Positions 15,243 through 16,889 of a stretch of 16,889 nt of DNA are shown here, piece after piece (the first letter of the stretch is position 1; every line of letters starts with the position of its first letter). Both the position numbers and the translations under genes were made by a program. Location: the NCBI GenBank assembly GCA_050701635.1, contig JBOGDF010000087.1:1-16889 (forward strand), given 5' to 3'. The notes below the pieces were generated by a model, which made no database searches, had not been told where the DNA came from, and worked only from the letters and a program-made list of their open reading frames with translations. Source of the DNA: WHSM01 sp050701635 (lineage in GTDB: Bacteria; Actinomycetota; Actinomycetes; Mycobacteriales; Micromonosporaceae).

Positions 15243-16265
15243 GTGCGAACCGGCCTCTCCCACCACGACAATCCCGCGCTCCGCCGACTGATGCGGCTGC
15301 TCGGCTTCGGCGACGACGACCCCGGCTCACAGGCCGATGGCCCCGCGTCAACGGTTCCGACCTCCTCAGAAGCACCACCGCCCGAGCCGGCCGATCACCG
15401 CCGGCCACAGGTGCTCGAGCTGGCCGCAGCGCGACTGGCACCAGACCGGCCGGAGTCGAAAGCCGCTCTGTCACGAACGAAGACCATCCGGCCGGAGGAG
15501 CCGCAAACCGTCCGGCAAGGCATGGAGGCGGTCCGGCGGCAGGAGCCGAGCAGAGAGGCCGGGGCCGGCGCATTGCCGGAGCCCGATGGTGTGGCTGGTT
15601 CCGAGGCGTCCCGAGCGTCGCGCGGGCTCGCCGAGCAGGTGTCGGCGGCGTTCGGGATGCAGCGAGCGCGATTGGATCCCGGACCGATCGGTACGCGGGC
15701 TCTGGGCGTGCTCGCCGTCGTGGTCGTGGTGATCGCCGCTGCCATCGCCTGGTGGTCACAGCCGGAGCCGGAGCCGGTTGCGACCCCGCGGATTCCCGCG
15801 CCCAGTGTCAGCGCCAGTGCCGGTGCCGGTGCCACCGGCGTAGTGGTGGCGGTCGCCGGGAAGGTACGCAGGCCCGGGCTGGTCACGCTGGCTCCGGGCG
15901 CGCGGGTGGCGGACGCCATCGAGGCCGCGGGTGGGGTGCTTCCGGGGACCGACATCGGCTACCTCAACCTGGCGCGCAAGGTCACCGACGGCGAGCTGAT
16001 CGTGGTCGGCGAGACGCCGCCTCCCGGTGCCGCCGGTGGCACCGGCTCGGGCACCGTACCGGGCGATCCGGCGGGGAAGGTAAACCTCAACACCGCCACC
16101 CTGCAGCAGCTCGACACGCTGCCCGGCGTCGGCGCGGTGCTGGGCCAGCGGATCCTGGACTACCGCACCGAGCACGGCGGCTTCCGATCCGTCGACGAGC
16201 TGCGTCAGGTCGACGGCATCGGACCTGCCCGGTACGAGCAGCTCAAAGACCTGGTGACGGTGTGA
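15243..16265 (+). CDS. comEA: ComEA-like DNA-binding competence protein
   Basis: A 340-residue membrane-anchored protein expected to bind DNA outside the membrane and hand it to ComEC. Residues 1-150 are a polar, Pro/Ala/Arg-rich cytoplasmic part without a recognisable domain. One membrane segment spans about 151-171 (GTRALGVLAVVVVVIAAAIAWW). An SLBB domain follows at about 198-256 (VVVAVAGKVRRPGLVTLAPG), and a double helix-hairpin-helix at 280-340 (VNLNTATLQQLDTLPGVG, then VDGIGPARYEQL). This SLBB plus HhH order is typical of ComEA. GTG 15243 fits a leaderless start; ATG 15291 would remove 16 residues and cannot be excluded. comEC starts on its last codon with a 4-bp overlap. Natural transformation in this group is not generally demonstrated. 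Confidence 0.93.
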   Translation: MRTGLSHHDNPALRRLMRLLGFGDDDPGSQADGPASTVPTSSEAPPPEPADHRRPQVLELAAARLAPDRPESKAALSRTKTIRPEEPQTVRQGMEAVRRQEPSREAGAGALPEPDGVAGSEASRASRGLAEQVSAAFGMQRARLDPGPIGTRALGVLAVVVVVIAAAIAWWSQPEPEPVATPRIPAPSVSASAGAGATGVVVAVAGKVRRPGLVTLAPGARVADAIEAAGGVLPGTDIGYLNLARKVTDGELIVVGETPPPGAAGGTGSGTVPGDPAGKVNLNTATLQQLDTLPGVGAVLGQRILDYRTEHGGFRSVDELRQVDGIGPARYEQLKDLVTV

Positions 16266-16889
16266 CATTCATACCGGCGCCGACGAGCCCCACCCAGCCG
16301 GACGGACCGGATCTGCGGCTGGCCGGGCCCGCGCTCGGCGCCTGGCTGTCCGCGCTCTGGGCGCTCTACCTCTCACCCGGCCAGGCCACCGGCCTCGCGG
16401 TCACCGCCGGTCTGCTCGCCGGAATCTGCTGGTACGCCCGCCGCCGCCAACCTGGCGCGCTCCCGCTCACGGTGGTGACCGCCGTGATCGGCGTACTGCT
16501 GGGGGTGGTCAGCGGCTCGGTCGCCACGGCCGCACGTACCAGTGCCCGCGATGCCGAGCCGCTCGCCCAGCTCGCCGTCGAACGCGCCACGGTACGGGCC
16601 GAGCTGGTCACCACCGACGATCCCCGGCGGGGACGGGGTGCCAGGGTCCGTACCTGGTTGGTGCCCGCCCGGATGACCTGGTTCCGTACGGCCTCCGGTC
16701 GGGGGCCCGCCGTACGGCTCGACGTACGGGTGCTGGTGATCAGTGACCATGCCGGCTGGCGCGGTGTGCTGCCGGGCCAGCGGGCGTCCGTCACGGGCCG
16801 ACTGGGACCGCCGCGCGGGGGTGACCTGCGCGCCGCCACGCTCTCGGTGTCCCTGGCGCCGAGGTGGCTAGGCAAGCCGCCTGCCGCGC
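16262..16889 (+). CDS. comEC: ComEC/Rec2 family DNA-uptake channel, N-terminal part
   Basis: The first 209 codons of a larger gene that runs off the right edge. GTG 16262 overlaps the comEA stop as GTGA, indicating translational coupling. Residues about 20-90 carry hydrophobic segments (LGAWLSALWALYL, ATGLAVTAGLLAGICWYA, VVTAVIGVLLGVVSGSVA). They are followed by a soluble beta-rich region (ERATVRAELVTTDDPRRGRG, VRLDVRVLVISD, LPGQRASVTGRL) that matches the N-terminal DUF4131/OB-fold-like domain found in ComEC. The competence membrane core and metallo-beta-lactamase domain would be outside the window. ComEC forms the channel for single-stranded DNA entry. The gene order comEA-comEC supports the assignment. 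Confidence 0.9.
   Translation, partial: MTFIPAPTSPTQPDGPDLRLAGPALGAWLSALWALYLSPGQATGLAVTAGLLAGICWYARRRQPGALPLTVVTAVIGVLLGVVSGSVATAARTSARDAEPLAQLAVERATVRAELVTTDDPRRGRGARVRTWLVPARMTWFRTASGRGPAVRLDVRVLVISDHAGWRGVLPGQRASVTGRLGPPRGGDLRAATLSVSLAPRWLGKPPAA

Overview
The window is very GC-rich, uses GTG starts often and is full of GTAC/CGTAC words. Together with its gene content (lepA, hemW, rpsT, holA, comEA/comEC, DUF6879, family 2B encapsulins) this points to an actinomycete, most likely Micromonosporaceae. The family assignment is an inference from composition and protein style, not from a search.

Layout. At the left edge, hemW runs leftward and is cut by the window start. A secreted or anchored lysozyme-fold protein diverges from it (1041-1871), followed by a lower-GC DUF6879 gene (1964-2485). 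That gene converges on and overlaps a leftward Nudix-MOSC pair (3676-2474). A 205-bp divergent region (3677-3881) with a nested 18-bp inverted repeat precedes a rightward series: a DUF4239 membrane protein, a secreted allene-oxide-cyclase-like barrel protein, two tandem family 2B encapsulin shell genes (5239-6672, 6669-8093) and a polyprenyl diphosphate synthase (8096-9139). The two shell genes overlap by 4 bp and the synthase start abuts or overlaps the second shell stop. A leftward MFS transporter converging on them is broken by an internal deletion with a frame change.

The right half is mostly housekeeping: leftward lepA, a small rightward membrane protein, rightward rpsT with a strong terminator hairpin, a leftward two-helix membrane protein with a long acidic tail, leftward holA, and divergently comEA and the start of comEC, which runs off the right edge.

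How it fits together. The notable system is a nanocompartment operon. Two paralogous HK97-fold shell proteins, each carrying an inserted cyclic-nucleotide-binding-like domain, are translationally coupled to an isoprenoid chain-elongating enzyme, the expected cargo. The shell class and cargo pairing are known; the two-shell form here has several details worth testing. These include a 208-bp near-identical block between the shells, CNB domains lacking the usual phosphate-binding residues, and a cargo without an obvious long targeting tail. lepA and hemW are commonly neighbours in actinobacteria, so the 9-kb stretch between them, including the encapsulin operon, may be an accessory insertion.
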